Shown here piece by piece: positions 10,612 to 11,706 of a DNA stretch of 11,706 bases. The stretch spans positions 1 to 11,706 of the forward strand of contig JAGWTL010000066.1 of the NCBI GenBank assembly GCA_028869035.1. Direction: 5' to 3'. The notes beneath the pieces were generated by a model that worked only from the letters and a program-made list of their open reading frames with translations, searched no databases and had not been told where the DNA came from. The translations under genes were made by a program, and so were the position numbers. The stretch's first letter is position 1. Each line of letters opens with the position of its first letter. The DNA is from Burkholderiales bacterium (GTDB lineage Bacteria; Pseudomonadota; Gammaproteobacteria; Burkholderiales; Burkholderiaceae_C).

Positions 10612-10681
10612 GCGCGAGGGCCGTCAGGCTGCGCGTGCGCTTGACGAATTCCTCATGGGGTCCAGCACCCTGCCGCGCTGA
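10610..10681 (+). pseudogene. Second, diverged copy of the gltD 3' end (23 codons)
   Basis: The frame from ATG 10610 to TGA 10679-10681 encodes a peptide starting MREGRQAARALDEFLMG and ending SSTLPR. It matches the last 23 residues of GltD at 21 positions (Ile/Met and Val/Leu differ). At the DNA level only 53 of 72 bases match, stops included, and nearly all differences are in third codon positions, so this is not a recent tandem copy. The similarity begins sharply at the codon matching gltD Ile466. The fragment is in the same frame as gltD, and the 42 codons between the TAG and this TGA hold no stop. It is most simply the original gltD end, displaced when an incoming gltD or a small insertion supplied a new tail. 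It is unlikely to be a working gene alone, since no Shine-Dalgarno is visible. Confidence 0.8.
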
Positions 10682-10700
10682 CCCGGCACTATGCCGTATG

Positions 10701-10736
10701 ATGCAAAAGCCGGAACACGCCGGCTTTTGCATTTTT
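10701..10736 (+). terminator. Intrinsic terminator of the gltBD operon
   Basis: ATGCAAAAGCCGG (10701-10713) pairs perfectly with CCGGCTTTTGCAT (10720-10732) around a six-base loop (aacacg). It is followed by TTTTT (10732-10736). The 13-bp stem has a GC-rich top and an A/T base directly before the U-tract, which makes it a textbook rho-independent terminator. It lies 20 bases after the stop of the second gltD tail and 149 bases after the annotated gltD stop. The mlaF ATG begins at the next base. Confidence 0.93.
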
Positions 10737-11552
10737 ATGGCTGCATCATCTGATACCTCACTGGTCGAGCTGCGTAACGTCACGTTTGGCTACGGTGACC
10801 GTGTCATCCTTGACAAGGTCAGCCTGCGCGTGCCGCGTGGCAAGGTCACCGCGTTGATGGGCGCTTCCGGTGGTGGCAAGACCACCGTGCTGCGCCTGAT
10901 CGGCGGGCAGAACCGGGCCCAGCAGGGCGAGGTGCTGTTCGATGGCGATGACGTGACCCGCATGGACCCGCAGCAGCTTTACCAGGCGCGACGCCGCATG
11001 GGCATGCTGTTCCAGTTCGGCGCCCTGTTTGCCGATCTCAATGTCTTCGAAAACGTGGCTTTCCCCCTGCGCGAGCACACCGACCTGACCGAAGAGCTGG
11101 TGCGTGATGTCGTCCTGATGAAACTCAATGCCGTGGGCCTGCGCGGTGCGCGCGACCTGATGCCCAGCGAGGTGTCCGGCGGCATGGCGCGCCGCGTGGC
11201 ATTGGCCCGCTCCATCGTGCTCGACCCCGAACTGGTCATGTACGACGAACCCTTCGCCGGACTCGACCCGATTTCGCTGGGCACCGCGGCTCAGCTCATC
11301 CGTCGCCTCAACGACAGTCTGGGCATTACCAGCATCGTCGTCTCGCACGACCTGGAGGAGACTTTCCAGATCGCCGACCAGGTGGTGATCCTGGCCAACG
11401 GCGGGATTGCGGCCCAGGGCACGCCGGAGGAAGTCAAGCGTTCCACCGACCCCCTGGTGCAGCAGTTCGTGCAGGCCCAGGCCGAAGGACCGGTGCATTT
11501 CCATTACCCCGGCCCCGGCATCGAGCAGGATTTCGCAGGGGAGTTGCCATGA
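10737..11552 (+). CDS. mlaF: Mla phospholipid ABC transporter ATP-binding protein, MlaF
   Basis: This 271-aa ABC ATPase powers the MlaFEDB inner-membrane complex, which moves phospholipids between the inner membrane and periplasmic MlaC to keep the outer membrane asymmetric. Walker A is GASGGGKTT (42-50), the Q-loop Gln is Gln93 in FQFGALF, the signature is VSGGMARR (146-153), Walker B is ELVMYDE (165-171) with catalytic Glu171, the D-loop is GLDP (175-178) and the H-loop is His204. FGALFADLNVFENVAFPLREHT is typical of the MlaF/Ttg2A group. The overlapping mlaE downstream supports the call. ATG 10737 gives the usual short N-terminus before LVELRNVTFGYG. It lies directly after a terminator U-tract and has no Shine-Dalgarno, so expression may be leaderless or from a promoter inside 10640-10710. 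An in-frame ATG at 10635 would run through the terminator and the gltD-tail copy and is rejected. Confidence 0.94.
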   Translation: MAASSDTSLVELRNVTFGYGDRVILDKVSLRVPRGKVTALMGASGGGKTTVLRLIGGQNRAQQGEVLFDGDDVTRMDPQQLYQARRRMGMLFQFGALFADLNVFENVAFPLREHTDLTEELVRDVVLMKLNAVGLRGARDLMPSEVSGGMARRVALARSIVLDPELVMYDEPFAGLDPISLGTAAQLIRRLNDSLGITSIVVSHDLEETFQIADQVVILANGGIAAQGTPEEVKRSTDPLVQQFVQAQAEGPVHFHYPGPGIEQDFAGELP

Positions 11553-11706
11553 GCTGGTGGCGCCCCTCCGACGTGGGCTACGCCGTGCGCCGCAAGCTGG
11601 CGAACATCGGTTACGCCACGCAACTCTTCCTGCGCCTGATGCGGCTCGCCGGCGCGACTTTCAAGCGCTTTGGCCTGGTGCGCGACCAGATCCACTTCCT
11701 GGGCAA
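11549..11706 (+). CDS. mlaE: Mla phospholipid ABC transporter permease, MlaE (N-terminal part)
   Basis: The gene is cut by the window end, leaving 52 codons. The visible protein begins MSWWRPSDVGYAVRRKLANI and reaches RFGLVRDQIHFLG, a stretch typical of the N-terminal amphipathic region and first helix of MlaE-family permeases. MlaE forms the membrane dimer at the core of the MlaFEDB lipid transporter. Its ATG overlaps the mlaF stop (ATGA 11549-11552), so the two subunits are translationally coupled. The remaining transmembrane helices and the expected mlaD, mlaC and mlaB lie beyond the window. Confidence 0.9.
   Translation, partial: MSWWRPSDVGYAVRRKLANIGYATQLFLRLMRLAGATFKRFGLVRDQIHFLG

Noticed and set aside
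10635..10736. Upstream ATG for mlaF
   Set aside because: The added residues would be encoded by the gltD-tail copy and the terminator hairpin in another frame and do not resemble the MlaF N-terminus.

Overview
The window looks like ordinary chromosome from a high-GC betaproteobacterium, most likely Burkholderiales and perhaps Comamonadaceae. This rests on protein character (a DUF1415 protein, long GltB and GltD of betaproteobacterial type) and on gltB-gltD running directly into mlaF-mlaE. It was read by eye without database searches, so the taxon is an inference. Every supported gene is on the + strand.

Region 1 (1-3364) is a compact co-directional cluster. It holds the last codons of a dGTPase-like gene (dgt), a 12-TM MFS transporter of the CynX/NimT type, a DUF1415 protein, a class I SAM-dependent methyltransferase with a PCC motif, and, after a 50-nt gap, a glycine-zipper outer-membrane lipoprotein of the SlyB/Pcp type. 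The first four genes are joined by ATGA stop/start overlaps, which suggests one translationally coupled transcript.

Region 2 (about 3363-4223) is a small mobile unit: a REP-associated tyrosine transposase (RAYT, Y1/HUH family) flanked by imperfect inverted ends. A hairpin covers its start codon, and an AT-rich hairpin lies near its right end. The proposed left end overlaps the lipoprotein stop codon. The proposed right end lies only a few bases before the likely gltB promoter.

Region 3 (4224-10736) is the glutamate synthase operon. gltB (1589 aa, with propeptide, FMN and 3Fe-4S signatures) and gltD (488 aa, 4Fe-4S, FAD and NADPH signatures) encode the two GOGAT subunits. Together with glutamine synthetase they assimilate ammonium. 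After the gltD stop there is an unusual stretch. It contains a perfect 21-bp inverted copy of part of the gltD tail, a short hairpin, and a second, synonymously diverged in-frame copy of the last 23 GltD codons. A strong intrinsic terminator follows.

Region 4 (10737-11706) starts the Mla phospholipid-transport genes: a complete mlaF (ATPase) and, overlapping by ATGA, the first 52 codons of mlaE (permease). The mlaF ATG sits immediately after the U-tract of the upstream terminator.

No tRNA, rRNA, CRISPR array or clearly novel multi-gene system was seen. The most unusual features are the duplicated and inverted gltD 3' end and the RAYT unit at the gltB promoter.
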